Assembly (NCBI GenBank): GCA_012845835.1
Contig: JABAKD010000020.1
Location: 5,931,915-5,995,914 of the forward strand
DNA from: Undaria pinnatifida
Lineage: Eukaryota; Sar; Phaeophyceae; Laminariales; Alariaceae
Direction: 5' to 3'
Length of the DNA stretch: 64,000 nucleotides
The notes under the pieces: model-generated
Told to the model about the DNA's origin: nothing
The model's database searches: none
The model's input: the letters and a program-made list of their open reading frames with translations, nothing else
Made by a program: the position numbers and the translations under genes
Shown here: positions 21,501 to 30,995 of the stretch, in pieces
How positions within the stretch are numbered: the first letter of the stretch is position 1
Layout of the letters: every line of letters starts with the position of its first letter

Positions 21501-24299
21501 TCCGGGTAGTCCTTTTGCAGCGTGGCTTCCTGGAGAAAGGACCAAGGGACGGTTGCTTCCCCGCCCGTGGACACGGGAAACACTGGTGCGTGCGGCCGAC
21601 AGAAGCATGAACAATACATGTCAAAAGTCAGGGGGCCGCTTTTTTTTTAGTGTTTTTCGTTCATGATTCGAGTAAAAAAAAACTGTAAAATTTGTATTTT
21701 TTCAGCAGAGGCTATGCTATTTCTAGTATTTACATGTTCTAGCGGGCAGGAAACACGCCTTACGTAAAGCGGCACACCTCCTGAACCAAACCCTCTCCTC
21801 CTTCGAATTTAATATTCGACGAAAGCTTACACGCACGGCAATATTTTCGGTGCTACGGCCAGATCACTCCGTCACATTCTTCAAGCCGAAAATTCCTCAA
21901 AGATTAACGCTACAAATGTCACTCTTCCGTCTATTGGTCAACGTGAAAAACGTGTGAGTTCTCGCGCCACCGATGTTGTTTAACATTGAACATCAGCGAC
22001 AATGCCAACCCCTGGCACACCGACCAATGCCAGCCTCTAACGGAGCCCCGCGTTCCTTAGAGCACAAGTGGCGCACTGTACATGTACGGGTTAGGGGCTG
22101 CAGAATGATCAAAATACAGCCATATATCGACGGGATGCAAGCACAACAGGGCGTACGGTTTAGTGATATGCTGGGAGTTCTAAGATGATTGGGCTGAACG
22201 TAAGCTTTTCTTCAAAGACCGACTGCGAAGGTGAAGCAGGTTTGGTTCAGGAGGTGTGCCGTTTTCCCCCAAGGCGTGTTTCATAGGCCTGCCTTATACT
22301 GGAAAAACATAGCTGCCGCGGAAAAGAAAAAAGTTACGAAAACAAAAGCGAAAACAAACGCGAAAAAAATACATACTCACAACATGACCAGCGCGGCGCT
22401 TTAATCGACGCATGTGTTGCATGGTGAAGAAAATAAGTCTCCTTATATCGGGCTTTATGGGTCGAGTGCGCCATTGTTTGTGTGCCCAACTGATCAAGCT
22501 AGACCTCTGGCGCTAGGGCTTTGCCTCACAAGATTCGGACACGTTTTAAGCGTACAGTAGACCGCAACAGCAACGGCATTTCTGCCCGACGCTACACCAT
22601 CTTCCCTGGACAAGGGAAACCAACGCCTTCTTCCGAGGTACCCGGTCCTCTCGTGTACCGCCCTGAGTTCGTAAAAACAACCCAACGTTGGACCATCCAT
22701 GTTGAACATGTTGGAAAATACTAAAACAGCACCGCTCACATAAAAAGAAATCACGGACTGCCGAGCCATTTCAGCCGAAACCCATCGGTAACCACAGGTG
22801 GTGCCAACTGGCACATAGGCTTCCTCTTTTTCGTGAGTCGAGGCTTGCAGAGAAGGGTACCTCTCCTACGTAGCGGTACATACCCCCCTTATTGTAATAT
22901 CTCCTGCGCCGGCATACTACGATTAGTCTGCAAGGTAGTCCTTTTATCGGTTTTCATCAGTAGGGGCTCGGCAACGTCTGTTGCAAGTGTTTAAGTTCGT
23001 TTTGAAGCTCTCTTGCCTCGGGTAACTTTTCCTCGTGTTAGATAACCCCACGTAAAGTCATAGTGACAACCCTGGTCTGCTAGACCATACGAGCACAGCT
23101 AGTAAGTATTGACGTGATCTGTTTACTCCGTCCGTCTCAAAACGTGCCTCGATCGATCGAGAGTTTGTCGAGCATCGCCACAAGCGCGCCATGGTGCAGA
23201 GTACAATCACTAGGGCCACGCGGTCCAACAACATGAGGTAAACGCGCAAAAACAATGCGTAAGGCATCCGTGCGTTTCCAAGTCCCCTTGCCTCTTGCTC
23301 CTGTCCGTTCCCACTCAATCATCTCTGCTTCGCTCACAAACTTGGTAGCCCGAGTTCCGAGGCAGAAGCTGGGGCATAGCATGAAGATCCGATCTACCTC
23401 TTTCGGGTACATCTCGGCATACCTGACAAAAGGAGAGAGGTATAGAGATATAGGGAAAAACTGTATTGGTAAGGCTTTTATGCACATGTCTACATTAAAA
23501 ACAAAGTATTGTCACTGCGCAGTTGGAAATCCGTCAAGAGCTTTCTGCGACGTGATTTAGAGTTTAGAGCTATGTATGTAAGCAAGCGTGGAACGGCGGT
23601 CGCGCACGGGGGGGAGCTTGAAAGGTGCAAAGGTGGCGTTCAATGGAAACGAACAGACGCCACGTGACAGACCGTCGTATCGCTATCGTTGCGTCGCTGT
23701 CGATACACCTCGTTCGTCACCGATCGTACTTTATTCCAGGTACCAAATACGACATACAGCACTAAAGGACACCCGCAAACAAAACGAGCTCTAAGAAACC
23801 CAGGCCGAGACTTACAGGAAGACAGCAAATTCGGGATCCGCCATACCCAAGACATGCAACGCACCCTTTCCCAAAAAGAACCCCAGCCTGGGTCACTGTC
23901 TGTTCACACTATCGTACTTCGAGTATAGAATAGATAGGTGTCCTGCACAGCGTGGCTACAACGACGTCCGTATGCCACGCTTTCTTTCAGGTATTTTCCG
24001 CACCTCGCAACGATGTACCCACCGAGGCTACTGCCCACGAGCCTCAACTTGAGGCCTGGATCGCCCAGTGTGGACTTCCTGTCGAGGTGAAACTGCCGCA
24101 CAGCCTTCAGCGCTCCGGATATGGTGATTGCCCCAACGTCGCTACTGTCCTCGCCGTTCAAATTCAGCAGCGACATGTCCACGCCAGCCTCCAGCATGGT
24201 CTTGCGCAAAGCCTGGCCTTTGACGGACGAAGGTCCACTGAGGAAACCGTGGCAGTAGGCGTAGGCGAAGTCTGCAGGACCCTGTTGCTCGCCGCCCAT
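18570..24299 (-). CDS. Alpha/beta-hydrolase fused to CYTH (thiamine-triphosphatase-like) domain
   Basis: Nine exons on the minus strand: 24299-24004, 23422-23292, 21582-21417, 21146-20948, 20670-20629, 20247-20113, 19918-19674, 19274-19109, 18758-18570. They total 522 codons plus stop, and every junction phase matches. Residues about 10-260 are an esterase-like alpha/beta-hydrolase: HGF oxyanion segment (17-19), GSSLGG nucleophile elbow (Ser91), HGLNDDVVP with the acid near Asp183, and EDDHS with His214. Residues 264-460 are a CYTH domain, the fold of thiamine triphosphatase and class IV cyclases: ExExK (264-268), FTDVYWDT (294-301), WLRAR with WELK (312-323), and VDIDRASFG...VVEIE (408-423). 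The C-terminus carries GKLKEYIIRN. Two introns, after 23292 and after 20113, appear to use GC donors. An acceptor (ACGCAG, exon start 24307) just upstream of the first Met suggests a missing 5' exon. Predicted activity: metal-dependent triphosphate hydrolysis plus an esterase or thioesterase; substrates unknown. Confidence 0.8.
21748..22293. mobile_element. Inverted-repeat (MITE-like) element in an intron
   Basis: Both ends carry GCAGG...AAACACGCCTT followed by CGGCACACCTCCTGAACC, facing each other (about 21748-21835 and 22200-22293 in reverse). AAAGCTTAC closes both arms. The centre (21836-22199) is non-coding. The element lies in the 1.7-kb second intron of the hydrolase-CYTH gene. Confidence 0.7.
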
Positions 24300-24307
24300 G
24301 CCATAAC

Positions 24308-25984
24308 CTGCGTGGGTGGGGCATAGGAGGGAGGGGTTAGAGGCACTGCTTTACGCGGGTTGCGAACCTCGATTATTTACTCAGTGGTATGTTTTACGTA
24401 TCATCGTTCATCACTTTACTTTATCCAGCCCAGCTCGCACCAGCCTTGAAGGTCGCGGGGGATCCCTAAGGAGTATTTCGTCAAGTAGGCTCGAGTAGGC
24501 GTTTCGCCAAAGTATGCAAACGACTTGTAAATCAAAATATGCAAACGACATGTAAATAGAGTTTATAGCTTTACAAGCAAAATCCACATTTTTTGGAATT
24601 TTTAAAAACTGATGCAAAATGTACCAGAATTCAGAGCGTTTTTTTACCTTTTTCGCTCTTTTTGAGCAAAATTCTTGATTGCCCCAAATGAGAACGAAGT
24701 TTTTCTTCCTCACTTTTTTCGGGTATGAACTATTAATGCTTCAAAGACCCGCAAAAACCCGGCTAATTTTCGGTGAGGCCATTTCTTCATACGTGTTGTG
24801 AGCCATCGTAGTACGTACCCGGGCACAAAATGAACCAAAACGTCGATTTTGAACGTTTTGGGTGATGCTCGCTGGTAATTTTAATTTCACGAAATTACCT
24901 CGTGAGTCGTTTCTGGCTGCCTACGACTGCTGTCTGGTGCACCCTGCGCCCTCACACACCCCATTAGGAGCGTGTATAAATTTCGCGGGCTGCTGTTGCT
25001 TGTGGGCAGCTGTAGCTGTCCGCAAGTGAATTGCACACTTCAGTTGGAGCTTACTTTTTGGCTTCATTGCGTGTCTTCCGAACTTCGACCAAATATCGTC
25101 CGCTGCAGCACTACACCAAGTCGAATGGTAGAACTCCGTCGAGAAAGTGCGGAAGCCCAATCTGAACTAAATCACGAGCTGCTGTGGACTCAACACTAAA
25201 AAATCCACGCCCGTTTTCGCTGGCGCGCGCCAGCTAAAGACCGAAAGGGAGGGTGCAAAAATGCGGCGCAATTGACTGCACCGAAAAAACATCTAGATAC
25301 CAAAGTGAGCCGGGAACCCGTGGATATGATCCCCCGCGGCCTTAATATTTACCCTAGCGGGTATTTCCATTTCAGATCAAGCCGAGCCATAGGTGTCTGC
25401 TACCTCCCCCCCCCCTCCGGTGCTTGTCTTGGTTTGCTTTCCGCACAGGATTCGGCATTCCCACAACTACAGCTACAAGCTACAGCAGCATGATTCGTAG
25501 CTCGTCGATTTTCATCGAAGTTGTCCCCCGTTCATATAACATTCATGCGTACCTTTATTTTTCTTATATGTTCATCACTATTACTTTTCAGCTAGACTCG
25601 TGAGGAGTTGCCGTCAGAGGCATTATGGACAAGCCTTGGTCACAGGTGTCTTCCCTCCCCCCCAGTTCAGTACTTGCCTTCATCGTCATATTTATCGCGC
25701 TTGCGAGGGTTCAGCATTCTCGCTGCTCATCGATTTTCAGCAAACTTTGCCGACTCGCGCTCTTGCTCGAACAGCGATGGGCAACCTGATGGAACTGCAA
25801 TAGGTACCCTACACTAATCCCAAGTCATATCTCCCCCAAAGCGTGGGTGCAGCTCTTCAATGAACGCACGGATACCCACACATTAGTTGGGGCTGTGGTA
25901 TGCCTGGTAATGAAGAGAGGAGTATGCAAGGCGGAGTAAACCTCTCTCGCAACTTTCCAGGGTTGTGTTCTGTAGGGTACTCAC
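24308..25984. other. Upstream region of the hydrolase-CYTH gene
   Basis: The missing first exon and promoter should lie here, but none could be fixed. Two imperfect 24-bp copies of ATGCAAACGACNTGTAAAT lie at 24512-24560. The ORFs at 24411-24713 and 24921-25160 show no domain. A SINE-1 fragment is at 25620-25775. Confidence 0.4.
25620..25775 (-). mobile_element. SINE-1 family, diverged body fragment
   Basis: It shares TGGACAAGCCTTGGTCACAG, GGTTCAGCATTC and GCTGCTCATCGATTTT blocks with the SINE-1 copies at 47985, 48705 and 60411. There is no tRNA-like head. Confidence 0.6.
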
Positions 25985-26400
25985 AAACCGTGCCCGGGGT
26001 AATTACCCCGGGTATTACCCTTCAAAGAAATTCTGCAAGTTCTGTAGAACTTCTGTAAGTTCTGTAAGGCATTCATACCCGTACCTGGAACTTCTGTAAG
26101 TTTTGTAGGACGTTCATACCCGTACCCGGAACTTCTGTGAGTTCCGTACGCCCTTGCAACAATACCCGGGGTACAGGAACAGCATTTTCATACCTACCGG
26201 GAAGTTCTGTGAGTTATGTACGCCCATACCACAATACCCGGAACTTCTGTGAGTTCTGCAACACTTCCGTACCCGTACCCGAAAATTATGTAAGTTCTGT
26301 AAGAACCCCACACCTTTACCCGGAACTTCTGTGACTTCTGTAAGATTGTGGCACAATACCCGGGGTACGGGTATACCCATGTCACAATACCCGAGTGCAC
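25985..26400. repeat. Minisatellite block 1
   Basis: About ten imperfect units of roughly 35-45 bp built from ACCCGGAACTTCTGTGAGTT, CTGTACGCCC and CATACCCGTA. CCCGGGTA palindromes occur at the left edge. Confidence 0.8.
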
Positions 26401-27239
26401 GTAAAGACTAGGGTCGATGGCGGTGCAACGTTAATGTTATGCATTAGGACGTCATGTCTGGTCCCACACACAGCCATGCACCACACCGACACGAAATTGC
26501 GCAATGCAATGCACACACAAACGAACCTTTTATTATAGCTGCACTACTTGTATGTTAGTACTCGCCTGTTTTCATTCGGTATGACAGCTTGGAACTGACT
26601 TCTAGCTGCCATGCGTTACTTCGTACGTACGTATGGCACGCTTCATTTACTCACAGTCGTGCTCTTGATCAATTCTTCCGTACGTACAAAACTCATGTTT
26701 CCCCGTATCGCTGCGATCCCCATGGAACTATTGTGTTTTTTCGAAATATTATTACGTACCACTGCTGTAGGTATGTATATAAATACGTAGTTGTGACCGT
26801 CATTGATTTCTCTTTACATGTTTTTATTTCTCGGTTGGAAGGATTTTTGGGCTTGCCGTATTTATGTATACTATATTATTACTATTCCATACCGCAGTAG
26901 TGTTAGCATTATTGCAAGTTTTTGTTCCTGTACAACATTTTTTTGTTTGTATTTATATTATTATCCTCCGGCGGATGGGGAAAAAAAAGCTCAAGCTCAC
27001 CACACTTCCACGTATTTTCATACGCGTCGTGTGTCGATTCAACTCAGTTGCGTTCGCAGCCCAACGCTAGCTGGCGCAGTATCTTAATTTGGGAGGTAAA
27101 GCGATTGCCGTGGAAATCGTTTTTCCAGTATGTTGAAAAGGTTCTTCTCGTCAAAATTGTGGAAAAAAGCGACAACAAAAAACATGAGCTACAGTGGTAT
27201 GTACGTGATACCAGTATGTATTATTACCTCGTTTGTTCG
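26401..27239. other. Anonymous AT-rich spacer
   Basis: No gene was seen. It lies between two blocks of the same minisatellite. Short frames near 26803-27269 read as AT-rich chance ORFs. Confidence 0.45.
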
Positions 27240-27604
27240 TCCCCTTACCCGTACCCGGAAGTTCTGTGAGTTTTGTACGACATTTATAACCGTACCCGAA
27301 GCTTCTTTACAATGTTGTGTTCTGTAGGATACACACAGAACCATAACCGGGATATTTACCCGGGTATTACCCTACAAAGAACTCCTTGAAGTTATGTACG
27401 CCCGTGCCACAATACCCGGGGTACTGGTACACCATTTTCAAACCTACCCGGAACTTCTGTGAATTAAGTACGCCCGAGCCACAATATACGGAACTTCTGT
27501 GAGTTTTGTAACACTTCCGTACCCGTACCCGGTACTTCTGTAAGTTCTGTATGACGTTCATACCCGTACGTGGATCTTCTGTGAGTTCTGTACGCCTGTG
27601 CAAC
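27240..27604. repeat. Minisatellite block 2
   Basis: Same units and orientation as block 1, including the opening TGTGTTCTGTAGG...TACCCGGGTATTACCC segment. It ends at GCAAC (27600-27604), where the 2.2-kb composite insertion begins. Confidence 0.8.
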
Positions 27605-28075
27605 TATTGGTTGTCGTCATGAACACGGCGGTTAGGATTTATTTTATATTAGGGAGTTCCACGTATTGATAAGGGATTTATGTATTGTTAGGGTATAAGG
27701 GAACACTCCACTGTAGGAATGGGAGGTTTATTTCGCCGATTGTTTTCTTGCATGAATCGCCACGAGCTGTCACTTGACGGCTGGATAATATAAGAGAGAG
27801 TTCTGTGTCACCGTCTTGAGTCATCACCACGCCTTCCCGCGCCAGCTGCGTGTACACCTCTAAAGATCAATCAAGACACTAGTGAGTTAAAGCCGATTCG
27901 TCTTCTATTGGTAAGCGCAGCCAAGGCCAGCCTCTAGAGGTGGGAAAAAGCCAAACATGTAGGATCACGATGGTCAAAACATTGAAGCAAGCGTATTATT
28001 AATAGCAGAGAGACAGAGAGAGAGCTGAGACAGAACAGATAGAGCAGAGAGAGAGAGCAGATAGAGATACAAGAG

Positions 28076-29005
28076 ATGGAAGAGAAGATAGAGGTCCTGC
28101 GAAGGACAGTGGAGGAGCACAAGCTACTTGCCGAGATGGAGGCGCTGCAAGCTGAGGTAGCAAGGGGGGCCGGTGGGGGGGGGGGCGGAGAAGCCACAGC
28201 GTGGGATTCTACATCGTCTCCTGCAGTGCCAACATCTGGGCTGGCAGCCCAAACAGGCACGTCGCAACTTTCTCTATCTCGTCCGAATTTGACTCAACGA
28301 AGACCCCCCAAATTTGATAACAAAGAGGCACACTTCGGAATGTGGCGTAGCAAGTTTCAGGCGTTTATGTCGTCGATTGGTTGTCTATACGTCCTCAAGG
28401 CAACTGATGATCCGGTCATGGTAGGTGGCATGAATGTGTCACAGGAGGAATTGGAACAGAGACACGCTCAGAAGGAGATAATGGATGCAAGATTGGTATA
28501 TGGACTGTTGATGGACTTCATGACCGGATATGCCATTGCGGAGTTCCGCATGCAGCAAGCCGAGCCGTCAAGTGACGCTTGGAGGGAGTTGGAATCACTA
28601 CATGCCGCGAACCCTAGTTGCAATTCAAAGACTAAAGAGAGAGTTTGAGGCTATCCACGTGGAGGAGGGAGGGGACCCCATTGTGTTCCTCGGTAGAGTT
28701 GACAAGGAGGCCGATGAGTTGGCCATACTCGGTGTTGTGGGAAGAGTGTAGAAGAGGTGAACAGACACATCGTAGACAACCTTTCATCACTGTACACTAT
28801 ACAGAGCAAATCAATCATCTCCCGCCCTTCAATCCCTCGTTCCGAAATCGACATTATTCGCGATGCATATGTAAACGATAAGCTTGAAAGGGAGATGGTG
28901 ACTAAGGCGTTGGGAGTAAAAGGAGGGGTAGATCAGCATGCCTTGTACGCCGGCGCTGTTCCGTCTGCCGGTGGAGGAGGCACGGGTTCAGGTAGCCGAG
29001 GTTAA
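28076..29005 (+). pseudogene. Ty1/copia-type gag remnant, frameshifted
   Basis: The first frame (28076-28648) has an N-terminal helical Glu/Leu-rich segment, then FDNKEAHFGMWRSKFQAFM and a DARLVYGLLMDF region, typical of copia (UBN2-like) gag. The reading continues in a second frame from about 28612 (RTLVAIQRLKREFEAI) and again in a third frame from about 28745 (NRHIVDNLSSLY). At least two frameshifts therefore separate pieces of one former ORF. It ends in Gly-rich sequence just before a CAG run. No pol follows. Confidence 0.7.
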
Positions 29006-29038
29006 AACAAGAGAGGGGGGAGGCACATGGGTGTGCAA

Positions 29039-29048
29039 CAGCAGCAAT

Positions 29049-29093
<45 letters not shown>
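29039..29093. repeat. (CAG)n microsatellite
   Basis: About 15 CAG units, with one or two interruptions at the start. It sits at the end of the gag remnant and would have coded Gln. Confidence 0.9.
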
Positions 29094-29094
<1 letters not shown>

Positions 29095-29387
29095 CGGTCA
29101 CCCAAAACAAAATACGCTTGTGCAAGCCGTCGAGGTCGTGGCATCTGTAACCCACCCCCTTTCGTCCCCGTGGTGCACGATTCGGTGGGGACCCCAGCCC
29201 GTCGGATTCCTCACCAGCGGCGGGAGCATCGGCGGCATAGCCCCTGGTGATGGGTCGGTAGGTACCCAACCCACTGCAGGAACCTGTCCCCCCGTCCCAA
29301 GTGGATTTGGCCCAGAGTTGTCCCAACGATTATGCGTTGGGTGGCCGTGCTGCTGCTGCTGCTGGAATAGCTGCTGCTGCTTGGTTA

Positions 29388-29793
29388 TATAGAACTACCC
29401 ACTGGTCCTCGCAGTCACGTGACTACCTAGCTTAGCGGGTAGTGCTATATAACAAACAAAAGACATGTCGTGAGTTCGAATCCCACCGACTTCGTATTTC
29501 CGCTTTTTTCTCGGGAATAGAAAAAAGGAAATAACGTCTCTGCGAGCGTGCGCGCTGGAGACGTGAATGTGAATGGTTATGATAGTTAGCTCCTGAGTAC
29601 TACGGCGGTAGAGCGTGGCAAGAGGAGAGCCCCGGAGATCCCTGCTACCAAGTCGGTGAGAGTCAATTGGCGGACTCGCAAACATGTACTCCCGGAGTAT
29701 TTTGTTGGTTATAAAGAGCTACCCACTGGCCCACGCAGTCACTTGACTACGTATGTTATTAATAGTGGGTAGTGCTATAGACTATAACCAACA
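29388..29793. mobile_element. SINE-3 family, copy 2
   Basis: Begins TTGGTTATATAG-like sequence near 29381 and ends CTATAACCAACA. Both ends hold ACTACCCACTGG...GGGTAGTGCTATA palindromes centred on GTCACGTGAC or GTCACTTGAC. GTGAGTTCGAATCCCACC at about 29469 is a good B box. The GGAGATCCCTGCTACCAAGTC block matches 17787-17805. It truncates the copia remnant. Confidence 0.6.
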
Positions 29794-29798
29794 GCAAC

Positions 29799-29975
29799 AA
29801 TACCCGGGGGGTACGGGTACAACCTGTCTATACCGTACCCGGAACTTTTGCGAGTTCGGTACGCCTGTGCCACAATACCTGGAACCTCTGTGAGATCTGT
29901 GACACTTCCATACCCGTACCCAGAACTTCTGTAAGTTCTGTAAGACTCCCATACCCTTACCCGGAAACCACAAAC
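29799..29975. repeat. Minisatellite block 3 (continuation of block 2)
   Basis: Resumes at AATACCCGGGG exactly where the pre-insertion repeat is expected to continue, then runs for about four units. Confidence 0.75.
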
Positions 29976-30995
29976 CCCACAGAACACAAGACTTTCCCTC
30001 GTAGAGCCATATGGTAAAGGCGAGACAGGTGTTTCAGGCGATTTTGACCCCGAGCCCCCGCTGCGTGTTGTATCGTGTACCCGGTACCATCTGTTTTAAC
30101 AGTTTTAGCTGTGGTCCCTCTGCGGTGGTGCCGGCTGCCCGCTACAGCGCCTGTAACATCGATTGGCACAGGCCGCAGATGGGAACAACCAGTAGAGGCA
30201 GTACGCGAGGTAGCAAGTACAGCAGTAGAACGTGGTCGCAACGTCGAACCCGTCGTACAACTCCTGAAAGCGGGCAACCTACTGCTGTACCTTGAGTATT
30301 CATCGTAGCAAGACTTCCAGCGTGCTTTACCAACAGGTTCGTACAGCTGCGTGGCTGCAGCAAGTTGAACACGCTGCACGGAGCTCCTACAGCAAGCAGC
30401 CCCCAAGTTCTCATCGGAAAAGGCAGAGCACAGCAAAGTAGCAGCAAAGCAGGGGGTGGTGCGGTTGTGATGTGTTGGTTTGGTTTTTGGTTCGCCAAAT
30501 ACTCATCAGAACCAACACGCCTCCAGGAAAAGTCGAAACCTATGCTACAGAAAAAGGAAATTTAAGGGTCTTTTGCATATTTATATAGTTGCTAAAAAGA
30601 TCCTTAAATTTCCGTTCATGGCGGTGTGGTTCGGATTGCTGCTCGTACGTAACAAGGATCGTCGTGTGTTTTCGAGGTGCGTTGTTGTGTTGTGCTCTGC
30701 AGCAGTAGGCTTCGCTGTGCTATCCACGTGACCCTTCCGCTTCGACCCCCAACATTTCTCATTCCTCACGACTTCTACGCTCCGGTACTATTTCTTTGCC
30801 AGCAGATAGATCATAAAAGTACTGACTTGTCTTGTTGCTCGTTTCGCCGCTTTCTCATCCTCGAGCGGATATCAGTCTCTCTTGGCAGATTAGGCAAGGG
30901 TTGCTTCTGGCAGCAGCAACAGCAACAGCAGCCATAACAACAACAACAGAAGCAGTAATAGCAGCAGCCTCCCTTCAGTCGCCTGCTGCGAAATC
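29976..30995. other. Upstream region of the dioxygenase gene
   Basis: No gene was recognised. The 110 bp before the start codon are CAGCAGCAACA-rich, and such leaders are common just before coding starts in this kind of genome. A weak inverted copy of CCTTAAATTTCC occurs at 30556-30612. The promoter should lie here, but no core element could be defined. Confidence 0.4.

Larger units (their letters stand above)
27605..29793 (+). mobile_element. Composite retroelement insertion with 5-bp duplication
   Basis: The minisatellite is interrupted here and resumes at 29799. GCAAC occurs at 27600-27604 and 29794-29798, and the uninterrupted minisatellite reads GCAACAATACCC, so this is a target-site duplication. 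The left end starts TATTGG and the right end finishes CCAACA, as expected for LTR-element ends with one mutated base. The left 300 bp resembles an LTR and is followed by TTGGTAAGCGC (about 27909), a possible primer-binding site. Inside are a broken copia gag and a SINE-3 copy. No 3' LTR matching the 5' end was found. Confidence 0.65.

Noticed and set aside
22494-22814. 106-residue minus ORF as an extra hydrolase exon
   Set aside because: Inserting it would break the phase and the smooth GAR|VFPVSTGG join between exons 2 and 3; no hydrolase motif.
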